Below, piece after piece: positions 21,661-32,372 of a stretch of DNA of 64,000 bases. A model generated the notes under the pieces. It was given only the letters and a program-made list of their open reading frames with translations. It did no database searches and had not been told where the DNA came from. The translations under genes were made by a program, and so were the position numbers. Source of the DNA: Chaetoderma sp. LZ-2023a (taxonomy: Eukaryota; Mollusca; Caudofoveata; Chaetodermatida; Chaetodermatidae); assembly GCA_034401795.1 (NCBI GenBank), contig CM067372.1, positions 39,232,520 through 39,296,519 on the forward strand, given 5' to 3'. The stretch's first letter is position 1. Each line of letters starts with the position of its first letter.

Positions 21661-21752
21661 CATTTCTAGCTACATGCCCCAGCCATTTCTAGCTACATGT
21701 CCCACCCATTTCTAGCTACATGTCCCACCCATTTCTAGCTAATTTCTGCCCA
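21661..21752 (-). repeat. 23-bp tandem units derived from the PAL-1 tail
   Basis: CCATTTCTAGCTACATG followed by TCCCA or CCCCAG recurs about four times. It is the reverse complement of the PAL-1 tail motif GCTAGAAATGGGTGGGGCAT. It probably belongs to a PAL-1 copy whose core lies at 22230-22279. Confidence 0.7.
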
Positions 21753-22139
21753 TAGAGTTAATATAGCCATAGAGCGCTCATACGCATATCATCACTGTGG
21801 GACGTTTTGTCCCAACCTCTGATGATGCGAGTTCAATAAATCACAAGTGTGAATTACCGGGTATCACTGACTGGCTGATGCAGATGATTAGCAGCATATA
21901 ATAGGGACTCAATTCTCTTTTGGTAATTCGACGGAAATTTAGCAGACACATGTTTATATATTTTTTATCAGAAATAAACCTGTGGCTATATTAATGACAC
22001 TTTATTCGATTATGTAATAGAATCAGTAACAAAAACTATTTATTTTCAATACTATTGATCAGGTGAGAAAATACTGAACTCTGAAATTCTGCTTTTGAGA
22101 GGGCCATGAGCACTCTATGGCTATGCTAACTCTATTGTA
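21753..22139. mobile_element. 387-bp MITE inserted next to the PAL-1 tail array
   Basis: The ends are inverted matches: TAGAGTTAATATAGCCATAG with AGCGCTCAT at the left, ATGAGCACTCTATGGCTATG with CTAACTCTATTGTA at the right. A 7-bp CTGCCCA stands on both sides (21746-21752, 22140-22146) and may be the target-site duplication, loosely compatible with an hAT-like element. No coding sequence inside. Confidence 0.55.
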
Positions 22140-22229
22140 CTGCCCACTTAGTGCGCATTTTAAAATTAATTTTACCACTGAACCATGAATTTCCAGAATC
22201 TTAATTTCAAGGTAACTATACAGGTAAGC

Positions 22230-22279
22230 TGTTGAATATGTGAACCTATACTAGTCAAATTAGTTTCAAAATATTCAAC
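22230..22279. mobile_element. PAL-1 core, internally deleted
   Basis: TGTTGAATATGTGAACCTAT then CTAGTCAAATTAGTTTCAAA and ATATTCAA. The left arm is truncated. The upstream flank GGTAACTATACAGGTAAGC is the family flank. Confidence 0.5.
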
Positions 22280-22967
22280 GTAATGTTTAATAAATTCTAA
22301 ATTCAACACAGATATACAATTAACACGGGTAGTGAGTGACCTGTGCCTTTTTCTGGATGGACCTATGCAATTTGATTGTGATGTCAGATAACGCGATGTA
22401 TTTGATTATGACATCAGATACTTGAGTCACAAACCACATCCCTCCATTGCCATCTTCACTATTCTAGGCATGGATGTTGTCCTCGGGATCCATGAAAAGT
22501 ATATTGACTTTGGGGTCAAGATCATGGTGATCCACTTATCTTCATCAAACTCGGCCAGAAGATGCCTTGAGGAATCTAATTGATTTTGTGATCAAAGGTC
22601 AAGGTGTTCTGTATAAAAACTATGTTTCCAGGTGATAACTCAATTTCTACTGGAATGATTTTCACCAAATTTTGAAAAAAACTTGGTCTTCGATACCAAA
22701 GGCAGACAATGGATTTTGGAGTCTAAATGTCAAAGTAAACGTGACCCAATTTACGCAATTGACCATGAGAAGATTGATAATAATGATGAAATAAGTGGAT
22801 GAGTGAGTGTGTATGGAATATTCAGCTTTGATTGTCAAGCTTCAATAATCATCAAAGATTCATTAACATTAACTGTCGTATGTGGAGGAGTAATATAACA
22901 GTCTTAAGAAAAATATATGCAATATTTACAAATTTTGATTATAATGACCTGAGGAAGTTGTTAGCTT
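22280..22967. other. No gene; partly resembles an interspersed repeat
   Basis: At 22430-22760 phrases such as GGGGTCAAGATCATGGTGA and GATCAAAGGTCAAGGTGTTC resemble interspersed repeats common in invertebrates. The family is not identified and there is no coding evidence. Confidence 0.4.
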
Positions 22968-23175
22968 TTAACCCTTTAACACTCATATCAAGCAAAAACG
23001 ACTTCGCCAGTGATCTTAGCCCCAGAAAAGACTATTTTTGAAATTTTAGCACTGGAATGACTGGATCGATAACCGAGCCAGTCATTCCAGTGGTAAATTT
23101 TCAAAAAAAGTCATCTGGCCTGTAAAAATGGACATTCATAAAGCAAAAATTCAATTTTTCTGGACCAGGCATTAA
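22968..23175. mobile_element. PAL-2 MITE sharing its right TTAA with a PAL-4 element
   Basis: Starts TTAACCCTTTAACACTCATA and ends TGGACCAGGCATTAA. Central palindrome GATCGATAACCGAGCC. The TTAA at 23172-23175 is also the left border of the next element. Confidence 0.7.
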
Positions 23176-23326
23176 TCCTTAGCACGCTGATGTCAAAATG
23201 TTTAATTTTCAAATTAAATTATAACATGAGCTGGTGCTAATTTTTCAATAAGTTTGGTGGAAGGACAGCAGCATCGTCCACCAAAATTGTTGGAAAATGT
23301 ACATCAGTTTCTTTGGTAGGGGTTAA
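23172..23326. mobile_element. PAL-4 MITE, TTAA to TTAA
   Basis: Left end TTAATCCTTAGCACGCTGAT, right end TTTGGTAGGGGTTAA. The inner inverted repeat pairs TTTTTCAATAAGTTTGGTGG with CCACCAAAATTGTTGGAAAA. Confidence 0.6.
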
Positions 23327-23417
23327 ATGGTTATGTAAGGTGTTAATTACTCACCTTAAGCGTGATACTACTGGCATGTGTACGATATAACATCACCATC
23401 ATTCCAGTCATTCCTCA

Positions 23418-23626
23418 TTAACCCTAGCACTCTGATGTCAATATTCTATCTTTTACTCTGTCAATAGCAAAGAAACTGGTGTACATTTTTCAACAATTTT
23501 GGTGGATGATGTTGCTGTCTGCGACAGCACAATCTTCCACCAAATTTGTTGAAAAATGAACGTTAGTTCATCTTTTAAATTTAATTTGAAATTTTTAAAT
23601 TTTGATGTCAGATTGGTAGGGGTTAA
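23418..23626. mobile_element. PAL-4 MITE, TTAA to TTAA (best copy)
   Basis: Borders TTAACCCTAGCACTCTGATG and CATCAGATTGGTAGGGGTTAA-type text (reads GATGTCAGATTGGTAGGGG then TTAA). The central palindrome pairs TTTTTCAACAATTTTGGTGG with CCACCAAATTTGTTGAAAAA around GCTGTCTGCGACAGC. Confidence 0.7.
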
Positions 23627-24082
23627 ATACTGCGTGATTGTTTCTTATCCAATAACAATAGAATTGATGTGGTATTAAGGTGGATGTCTGCAGAATCTGT
23701 CAGCCAGTGTTTAAATATTCATGCTAAGCTTCTGTTCAATGTAATTGCTGGAACCTTAATACCATGAAGCTGGAATGTTGATGTTGTTATGCTGTGTGTG
23801 TTGGGCTGTGTAAGACATTAGACATAGTACTGTAATAGCAGAGTTACGTCATTGAAAAGCATTGATGAATACTTAATTCTTGTCCTGTTAATAGAATGTC
23901 TTGAAAGAGTAAGCAAAATCATTTGTAACACCTGTAAGTTTAAAAGGGAAAGGGAAATTAAGTGTGTATTAGAGGTTACCATAGCTAAACTCAGCCCACT
24001 TTGTATACATGTTTCGATCCAATTTAACTCTTTGAACCCTACATTCCGAGAATCCCAGTTTCATGGTAATTATACAGCTAAG
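23627..24082. other. No gene recognised
   Basis: Spacer; the frame at 23852-24109 has no motif. Confidence 0.5.
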
Positions 24083-24160
24083 CTGCTGAAATTTTTGAAA
24101 CTAGTTTAACTGGGATCTGTTACAACCATTCCAGTCAAATTAGTTTCAAAATGTGAACAG
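24083..24160. mobile_element. PAL-1 core palindrome, diverged
   Basis: TGCTGAAATTTTTGAAACTAG and TTAGTTTCAAAATGTGAACA around GGGATCTGTTACAACCATTCC. Flank GGTAATTATACAGCTAAGC is the family flank. Confidence 0.55.
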
Positions 24161-24183
24161 AATGTTTATTAAGTTGGCATTGT

Positions 24184-24423
24184 TTAATCCTTTAACACTC
24201 ATGTCAGCCAAAAACATCTTCTGCAGTGGTCTTGGGAAATCTTCATTTGCAGATCAAGAGGAAACTATTTTTGAAAATTTACCACTGGAATGACTGGCTT
24301 GATAACCAAGCCAGTCATTCCAGTGGTAAATTTTCAAAAATACTCTTTTCTTGGTCTCAAAATTGACATTTTCTATGAGAAAATTTAAATTTCCTTGAAT
24401 AAGTTTGACGGTTAAAGTGTTAC
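24184..24423. mobile_element. PAL-2 MITE
   Basis: Starts TTAATCCTTTAACACTCATG. Central palindrome CTTGATAACCAAGCC. Right end TTTGACGGTTAAAGTGTTAC, with the final TTAA mutated to TTAC. Confidence 0.7.
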
Positions 24424-24524
24424 AGACATAGGCAGATAAAAGCGTAGAATGAAGTAAAATTAAACATATTTAGGGCCAAAACCGTAGCTATTGTATTTCC
24501 TGTGCCCATGGGGTGCATGAGTTT

Positions 24525-24540
24525 GGGGGGGGGGGGGGGG
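24525..24540 (+). repeat. Poly-G run
   Basis: Sixteen consecutive G followed by CGGGTGTGCGGGG. Simple sequence, prone to length error. Confidence 0.9.
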
Positions 24541-24820
24541 CGGGTGTGCGGGGACCTACCACTGAATATCTTTTAGAGATTATAACAAATTCTTTGATAA
24601 ACAAAAATCATGAATCTTGGGACCCAGTGAGCCTAAGTGTTGCTGGGCTTGAGCAATTTGGCCAGGCTTTATTTCATCAGTGGATGTTATGATTGTATCT
24701 GGAAACATATCTGTTGGAACTTGCACATTTCTGTGCTGTAGATATCCTGGGATGTTATTGTGAACCAGGCTGCCCTAATATATCAAATATTTGACAAGGA
24801 AATAGATAGATAGTGATGCT

Positions 24821-25054
24821 TTAACCCTCAAATTTGTTCAAGAAAATTTCATTTTCTCATGGAAAATGTCCATTTGCAGACTAAGAGAAGACTATTTTTT
24901 TAAAGTTTATCACTAGAATGGCTGTCCCAGTTATCGAGCCGGTCATTCCAGTGATAAATTTCTTTTAAAAACGTTTTCTCTTGGTCTGCAAATGAATATT
25001 TCTCAAAACCACTGCAGAATCCTTTTTTGGCTGATTTAGGGTTTAAAGGTTTAA
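24821..25054. mobile_element. PAL-2 MITE adjoining the expanded copy
   Basis: Starts TTAACCCTCAAATTTGTTCA and ends TTAGGGTTTAAAGGTTTAA. Central palindrome CCCAGTTATCGAGCCGG. Its right TTAA (25051-25054) is where the minisatellite-bearing copy begins. Confidence 0.7.
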
Positions 25055-28000
25055 TGTTCAAGATTTGCAATAGAAGCTGAAATCTTTGCTTAGTGAATGT
25101 CCATTAGAAAGCCAATAGAAGCTGAAATCTTTGCTTAGTGAATGTCCATTAGAAAGCCAATAGAAGCTGAAATCTTTGCTTAGTGAATGTCCATTAGAAA
25201 GCCAATAGAAGCTGAAATCTTTGCTTAGTGAATGTCCATTAGCAAGCCAATAGAAGCTGAAATCTTTGCTTAGTGAATGTCCATTAGAAAGCCAATAGAA
25301 GCTGAAATCTTTGCTTAGTGAATGTCCATTAGCAAGCCAATAGAAGCTGAAATCTTTGCTTAGTGAATGTCCATTAGCAAGCCAATAGAAGCTGAAATCT
25401 TTGCTTAGTGAATGTCCATTCGCAAGCCAATAGAAGCTGAAATCTTTGCTTAGTGAATGTCCATTAGCAAGCCAATAGAAGCTGAAATCTTTGCTTAGTG
25501 AATGTCCATTAGCAAGCCAATAGAAGCTGAAATCTTTGCTTAGTGAATGTCCATTAGCAAGCCAATAGAAGCTGAAATCTTTGCTTAGTGAATGTCCATT
25601 AGCAAGCCAATAGAAGCTGAAATCTTTGCTTAGTGAATGTCCATTAGCAAGCCAATAGAAGCTGAAATCTTTGCTTAGTGAATGTCCATTAGCAAGCCAA
25701 TAGAAGCTGAAATCTTTGCTTAGTGAATGTCCATTAGCAAGCCAATAGAAGCTGAAATCTTTGCTTAGTGAATGTCCATTAGCAAGCCAATAGAAGCTGA
25801 AATCTTTGCTTAGTGAATGTCCATTAGCAAGCCAATAGAAGCTGAAATCTTTGCTTAGTGAATGTCCATTAGCAAGCCAATAGAAGCTGAAATCTTTGCT
25901 TAGTGAATGTCCATTAGCAAGCCAATAGAAGCTGAAATCTTTGCTTAGTGAATGTCCATTAGCAAGCCAATAGAAGCTGAAATCTTTGCTTAGTGAATGT
26001 CCATTAGCAAGCCAATAGAAGCTGAAATCTTTGCTTAGTGAATGTCCATTAGCAAGCCATTAGAAGCTGAAATCTTTGCTTAGTGAATGTCCATTAGCAA
26101 GCCAATAGAAGCTGAAATCTTTGCTTAGTGAATGTCCATTAGCAAGCCAATAGAAGCTGAAATCTTTGCTTAGTGAATGTCCATTAGCAAGCCATTAGAA
26201 GCTGAAATCTTTGCTTAGTGAATGTCCATTAGCAAGCCATTAGAAGCTGAAATCTTTGCTTAGTGAATGTCCATTAGAAAGCCAATAGAAGCTGAAATCT
26301 TTGCTTAGTGAATGTCCATTAGCAAGCCAATAGAAGCTGAAATCTTTGCTTAGTGAATGTCCATTAGAAAGCCAATAGAAGCTGAAATCTTTGCTTAGTG
26401 AATGTCCATTAGCAAGCCAATAGAAGCTGAAATCTTTGCTTAGTGAATGTCCATTCGCAAGCCAATAGAAGCTGAAATCTTTGCTTAGTGAATGTCCATT
26501 CGCAAGCCAATAGAAGCTGAAATCTTTGCTTAGTGAATGTCCATTCGCAAGCCAATAGAAGCTGAAATCTTTGCTTAGTGAATGTCCATTCGCAAGCCAA
26601 TAGAAGCTGAAATCTTTGCTTAGTGAATGTCCATTCGCAAGCCAATAGAAGCTGAAATCTTTGCTTAGTGAATGTCCATTCGCAAGCCAATAGAAGCTGA
26701 AATCTTGGCTTAGTGAATGTCCATTCACAAGCCAATAGAAGCTGAAATCTTTGCTTAGTGAATGTCCATTCACAAGCCAATAGAAGCTGAAATCTTTGCT
26801 TAGTGAATGTCCATTAGAAAGCCAATAGAAGCTGAAATCTTTGCTTAGTGAATGTCCATTTGCAAGCCAATAGAAGCTGAAATCTTTGCTTAGTGAATGT
26901 CCATTCGCAAGCCAATAGAAGCTAAAATCTTTGCTTAGTGAATGTCCATTCGCAAGCCAATAGAAGCTGAAATCTTTGCTTAGTGAATGTCCATTCGCAA
27001 GCCAATAGAAGCTGAAATCTTTGCTTAGTGAATGTCCATTCGCAAGCCAATAGAAGCTGAAATCTTTGCTTAGTGAATGTCCATTCGCAAGCCAATAGAA
27101 GCTGAAATCTTTGTTTAGTGGAAGTCCATTTGCAAGCTAATAGAAGCTGAAATCTTTGTTTAGTGAATGTCCATTTGCAAGCCAATAGAAGCTGAAATCT
27201 TTGCTTAGTGAATGTCCATTCGCAAGCCAATAGAAGCTGAAATCTTTGTTTAGTGGAAGTCCATTTGCAAGCCAATAGAAGCTGAAATCTTTGTTTAGTG
27301 AATGTCCATTTGCAAGCCAATAGAAGCTAAAATCTTTGCTTAGTGAATGTCCAGTCGCAAGCCAATAGAAGCTGAAATCTTTGCTTAGTGAATGTCCATT
27401 CGCAAGCCAATAGAAGCTGAAATCTTTGCTTAGTGAATGTCCATTCGCAAGCCAATAGAAGCTGAAATCTTTGTTTAGTGGAAGTCCATTTGCAAGCCAA
27501 TAGAAGCTGAAATCTTTGTTTAGTGAATGTCCATTTGCAAGCCAATAGAAGCTAAAATCTTTGCTTAGTGAATGTCCATTCGCAAGCCAATAGAAGCTGA
27601 AATCTTTGCTCATGGAATGTCCATTAGCAAGCCAATAGAAGCTGGAATGTTTGTTTAGTGAATGTCCATTTGCAAGCCAATAGAAGCTGAAATCTTTGTT
27701 TAGTGAATGTCCATTAGCAAGCCAATAGAAGCTGAAATCTTTGCTCAGGGAATGTTCATTAGCAAGCCAATAGAAGCTGAAATTTTTGCTCAGGCAATGT
27801 TCATTAGAAAGCCAATAGAAGCTGGAATCTTTGCTCAGGCAATGTTCATTAGAAAGCCAATAGAAGCTGAAATCTTTGCTCAGGCAATGTCCATTAGAAA
27901 GCCAATAGAAGCTGAAATCTTTGCTCAGGGAATGTCCATTAGAAAGCCAATAGAAGCTGAAATCTTTGCTCAGGCAATGTTCATTAGAAAGCCAATATAA

Positions 28001-28770
28001 GCTGAAATCTTTGCTCAGGCAATGTCCATTAGAAAGCCAATATAAGCTGAAATCTTTGCTCAGGCAATGTCCATTAGAAATCCAATAGAAGCTGAAATCT
28101 TTGCTCAGGCAATGTCCATCTGCAAGCCAATAGAAGCTGAAATCTTTGCTCAGGCAATGTCCATTAGAAAGCCAATAGAAGCTGAAATCTTTGCTCAGGC
28201 AATGTCCATTAGAAAGCCAATATAAGCTGAAATATTTGCTCAGGCAATGTCCATTAGAAACCCAATAGAAGCTGAAATCTTTGCTCAGGCAATGTCCATC
28301 TGCAAGCCAATAGAAGCTGAAATCTTTGCTCAGGCAATGTCCATTAGAAAGCCAATAGAAGCTGAAATCTTTGCTCAGGCAATGTCCATTAGAAAGCCAA
28401 TATAAGCTGAAATCTTTGCTCAGGCAATGTCCATTAGAAAGCCAATAGAAGCTGAAATCTTTGCTCAGGCAATGTCCATCTGCAAGCCAATAGACGCTGA
28501 AATCTTTGCTCAGGCAATGTCCATTAGAAAGCCAATAGAAGCTGAAATCTTTGCTCAGGCAATGTCCATTAGAAAGCCAATAGAAGCTGAAATCTTTGCT
28601 CAGGCAATGTCGATTAGAAAGCCAATAGAAGCTGAAATCTTTGCTCAGGCAATGTCCATTAGCAAGCTAATAGAAGCAATGGTAAGCTATTCTGTTGGCT
28701 TTCAAATGGAGATTCCGCAAGGCGAGTGCACAGAAGAGTTCTGGCCAGGTTGGCCAGCAAAGGGCTAATA
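25051..28770. mobile_element. Expanded PAL-2-like element containing the 45-bp array
   Basis: Begins TTAATGTTCAAGATTTGC, runs into the array, and leaves it at about 28680 into GCTTTCAAATGGAGATTC, CACAGAAGAGTTCTGGCCAG and an end AAAGGGCTAA. That closing text parallels a PAL-2 right arm (AAATGGACATT, GCAGAAG, GGCC, AAAGGGTTAA). I infer that a single PAL-2 copy was swollen by internal tandem amplification. Confidence 0.5.
25066..28680. repeat. 45-bp minisatellite, about 80 units
   Basis: Unit GCCAATAGAAGCTGAAATCT, TTGCTTAGTGAATGTCCATT, AGCAA. Up to about 27600 most units carry GCTTAGTGAATGTCC; from 27610 most carry GCTCAGGCAATGTCC, so there are two subfamilies. From about 28020 to 28560 four-unit blocks repeat at 180 bp (CCATCTGCAAGCC at 28117, 28297, 28477). 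The unit matches the PAL-2 arm AAATATTTGCTCATTGAATG, TCCATTTGCAGG (4590-4618, 2837-2870). Because 45 is a multiple of 3, long frames with 15-residue repeats arise on both strands; they lack start context and are not called as genes. Confidence 0.95.
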
Positions 28771-28917
28771 CATTAAGCTGCCATGGAATGGCTTCGACAG
28801 TGGTCTTAATAAATCTTATATGTTAAGTTTTCCGGAATTGTTTTGTTTTGGCCAGCAAGAGACATTCACTAGACCAATATTTAGGTTTTCTTGACTGATC
28901 TTGACCATTAACAAACA
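28770..28917. mobile_element. Decayed PAL-2 copy
   Basis: AATGGCTTCGACAGTGGTCTT, then GTTTTGGCCAGCAAGAGACA, TTTAGGTTTTCTTGACTGAT and CTTGACCATTAA. The central palindrome is lost. Confidence 0.4.
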
Positions 28918-29067
28918 GTAAATTACCCATTACCATTATCATGTTGTTGATATTGTGTCAAACTTTTCAAGATGAAAACAAAATGTAACAAAAATCTAAT
29001 TCAAAGTAGTTGCTGGGACAATCAAATTGGATTCAAAATATTCAATAATTATCAGCTCTAACTGTCA

Positions 29068-29309
29068 TTAACCTGTTTAATGGGCAATCCAGCCAAAAAC
29101 CGGACTCTGCAGTGGTATTAAGCAATGCCCATTTGCAGGCCAAGAGATTACTATTTTTTTTAATTCACCACAGGAATAACTGGCCCAATAATGGATCCAG
29201 TCATCCCAGTGGTGAATTTTCAAAAATTGTCTTCTCTTTTCCTGTGAATGGACATTTAATAAGGACATATTTAGATTTTCTTGGCAAAATTTAAGCATTA
29301 AAGTTTTAA
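29068..29309. mobile_element. PAL-2 MITE, TTAA to TTAA
   Basis: Starts TTAACCTGTTTAATGGGCAA and ends AGCATTAAAGTTTTAA. Arms AATGCCCATTTGCAGGCC and CCTGTGAATGGACATTT; centre GGCCCAATAATGGATCC. A PAL-5-like core remnant (GACAATCAAATTGGATTCAA) lies just upstream at about 29020-29046. Confidence 0.65.
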
Positions 29310-30159
29310 ATTAGTTGCTGGAGATTTTAATTAATTTATTTATTTGATTCTAATTTAACTTGATAATTTACCATACCTAAACTTTTCACCTTCACGACAT
29401 TCTATAAATGTCTCAGTTCAAATTAGTGCATCCAAGAAAAAAATATAATCTGGAGTTATATCTTACAATATTATTGCATGGGCCTTATCAATGATGTATA
29501 CACTTTATATTCACACGTGTCTGCGGTTCTATGCCGCACGTGGGCAGAATGTTTGCTTTACCATGGCCTGTCTTTCATGTCCAATTAGCTATATGTATAT
29601 TTTGCAAACATCATATTGCCCAATTTGGAAAGGGAGGGGTTGTTTCGTGTTCACGATGAGCCGTGTTCCTCGATAAGACGCTATAAATATCCTAAGATCA
29701 GATCGCATCTCTGATTGGTAAATACATATACATAAAATTTGTAATTATTAGTGTGTGTGGTTTGTGGAAAATGACGGATGTACGGGTCAGAACCAGGACG
29801 GTTTGTACTGTGATTGAGTGTGATTCCTCGCAGTGGCAGTGAGGCACTGACTAAGATGACAAGCCATATGTTATAAGTCAGACAGCATCTGTATCAATAT
29901 AAGCTTGTACTTACGGATACATATATATTTATCAACGGTAAACGCTCCTCATGATTATCTGTCACTTGTCATATCAGTCATCTAATGCATGCTTATCTCC
30001 CCTGGTCAGCCTCGCCTTTGACACAGGACCTGGTCATTCATATGCGCAGACATCAGCTGGCACGATCTGTCTGTCCAGCATAAGATATCCTCCGCGGCAC
30101 CCATTAGGCAACCGCTTTAGAAGATCTCACAAACTTAGCCACTACTCTGCAGGCAGTGG
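29310..30159. other. No gene recognised
   Basis: Spacer without supported gene. Frames at 29491-29676 and 29951-30163 have no motif. Confidence 0.5.
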
Positions 30160-30400
30160 GTAACCCTTTAATACTCAAATTTCTCCAATAAAATTTCAAT
30201 TTTCTCATAGAAAATAACCATTTGTACATTTGCAGACCAAGACAAGATAATTTTGAAAATTTACCACTAGAATGACTCACAGTTATTGAGCCAGTCATTC
30301 CAGTGGTAAATTTAAAAAAAAGAGTCATGGTCTGCATATGTACATTTCTGAAGATCACTGCAGAATCCATTTTTGGGCAGTTTGAGTGTTAAAGGGTTAA
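30160..30400. mobile_element. PAL-2 MITE
   Basis: Left border GTAACCCTTTAATACTCAAA (TTAA mutated to GTAA); right border TTTGAGTGTTAAAGGGTTAA. Central palindrome ACTCACAGTTATTGAGCC. Confidence 0.65.
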
Positions 30401-30431
30401 GTCGACCAGCATTGATACGGTATCTTTGAGG

Positions 30432-30450
30432 CACACACACACACACACAC
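30432..30450. repeat. (CA)n microsatellite
   Basis: Pure CA run of about 19 bp. Confidence 0.9.
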
Positions 30451-30978
30451 GGGGACATTGACTAGTGAGGTTGCATTTGAAAGTGGAGATATCTGCCTGA
30501 GACAGACGTTCATAGGAGCCATTACTGTTTATAAACATTGCGTTCAAATACTGTGTATTTGCTTCAGATCAGTTCTGTTTCTCACAGTCGGCTATCTAAC
30601 TTACACATGGAAGCTTGGGAAAGTCCTTCTAGCCACCTGTTTGATGTTGCCTGATTTATCACATACAGATAGAGAAAATAAGGTGGTAGACAGGAAACAC
30701 ACACAAAAACCAACATTCTTTTGCCATCTTTCCACTGTTTACTAATTTCACAGATTTATGCAAACTGTCCTGGGCATAATATTTGTGCTCCCACCTGTTT
30801 GTATCAGTTCAGTTTTTTACGTTGTTTTAGTTGAAAGCCTATTAGCGGTTACATTAATTCCCTTCTCAGCAATTTTGTTATTAAGCTATATGTAATGTGA
30901 ATTTGATGAACGTTGTCCCAACATGGCCTTTCACTCAGTGGAAAATGATCTCTATACCGTGTTCCTATTGTCACTTAT
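30451..30978. other. No gene recognised
   Basis: No supported gene; the 95-codon frame at 30458-30745 has no motif or splice support. Confidence 0.45.
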
Positions 30979-31800
30979 TAGGTCACCTGCCCTGAAAGGA
31001 CAACTGAGCTTATGATATGGGGACACTCCTTCATACGTTTGTCATCTGTTATCAATACATGTGTTATCAACCTCATCCTTGGATTTTTCACTATTTATAG
31101 AAACCTGTGTAAAGATATCCGAAAGCACTTGGCTAATTAATTAAAAACTCAAGAAACTTAATCTAGCACAAAAAATTAACCAAGACTGTTTAAGAAAACC
31201 TAGTTGCTTGATTTGCTTGGTGGCCATCTTTGATGACCTAATTTTCACCAAAGCGACTTCTCCAGAACTGCTGAAGAGAGCAGATCAACATTTTGGAAAT
31301 ATGATGAAGGACTAGGGGCCTTTTAACCTAGTTCAAGGGAAGTCAATTTATGAAAAAAAGACATGGCCGCCATTGACCAATCAAAATTGGGCATCTTAGT
31401 TGATGGATTTTGACAGAGGAAATTGAGATACATAGGCTCTGGTGGCTGTTGTATATTAATTTGACACATTCAGCACAGATTGATTGATCATGTTATTCAA
31501 AGGAAGCTGATTAGTCTATTTACTCAGTAGCCAGCTTAAATTTTGTGCTCTTTCTAAAAACACATTTCTATATCTTCGAAACTGCTTTGCTGATTGCCTT
31601 GAAATTGAGAAACATCATATTGCAAGAACTGAACCAATTTTATTCAAGAGTACTTAATTGGTTAGTGTGTCTAGTTGCCATCTTGGATGACCTATTTTTC
31701 TAATAAGACATTTCATCTGTAATCGCTAAATGAATCATGCCGAAACATGGCAAATATAATTAATGCTTAACTAACAAATGCTCCTGGATGATAGATTTAG
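30979..31800 (+). repeat. Decayed copy of the AGCTCACCTG interspersed repeat
   Basis: Starts near TTATTAGGTCACCTGCCCTG with AAGGACAACTGAGCTTATG. It contains CGACTTCTCCAGAACTGCTG, CATGGCCGCCATTGACCAAT and GGTGGCCATCTTTGATGACC, all shared with the element at 62281-64000. A short related piece lies at 34365-34430. Confidence 0.6.
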
Positions 31801-31889
31801 ATAATAATCAACCTATAGCCACCAGTAAAAAACAGAAATAATTTGGAATAATCTGAAAAAAGCCGCTAAATACCTGTTATGTCACTCTG

Positions 31890-32372
31890 GCTGGAACCAA
31901 TTAGTGACGCAGCTGGTCCTATGGTGCTCTGGTGTATGCCGACCGAATAAATAATACCCGCTACAGGCGGTCATATAAACTCAGTTATATTTGAGTTAAG
32001 ATGATTAGCCACTACTTCCTACAGGTAAAATACTGTCTAATCTTAAAACAATTTGACTGAAAGTCGATGTTTCCAGAGACACGATCTACATTCCGTTACA
32101 CAGATTTCAAAATATTCAGTAGGCGTCGTGTTGTGACCTTGGGAACCAGCAATTTTGAAATCATTTTGACCAAAATTCGTTGCTCCTACCAGAAACATTG
32201 ACTTTGAAATATAATGTTTTGATAAGCAATGTAATCGCTCTATATCGGCCCTTATAGAGAATACTATTTGTACCGCTTACAGAAATATATTCAAGTATGC
32301 ATACCTGCACAGACAGTTGAAACACGACGGGGCGCAAAGGACCAGTGACGTCACTAATTGGTTTCAAGCTAG
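31890..32372. mobile_element. Inverted-repeat pair enclosing a PAL-3 remnant
   Basis: GGAACCAATTAGTGACGCAG with CTGGTCCT at 31893-31920 reads inverted as AGGACCAGTGACGTCACTAA with TTGGTTTC at 32338-32365. The arms are about 30-40 bp. The 32346 arm contains a perfect TGACGTCA. This could be a MITE; borders are uncertain. Confidence 0.4.
32035..32125. mobile_element. PAL-3 core remnant
   Basis: CTTAAAACAATTTGACTGAA, AGTCGATG and a decayed reverse arm ending GATTTCAAAATATTCAG. Confidence 0.4.

Noticed and set aside
26240-27613. Long minus-strand frames with 15-residue repeats (NGHSLSKDFSFYWLA), and plus-strand MSIRKPIEAEIFAQA repeats
   Set aside because: The unit is 45 bp, a multiple of 3, so several frames stay open on both strands at once. 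There is no unique frame, start context or conservation pattern that would favour protein.
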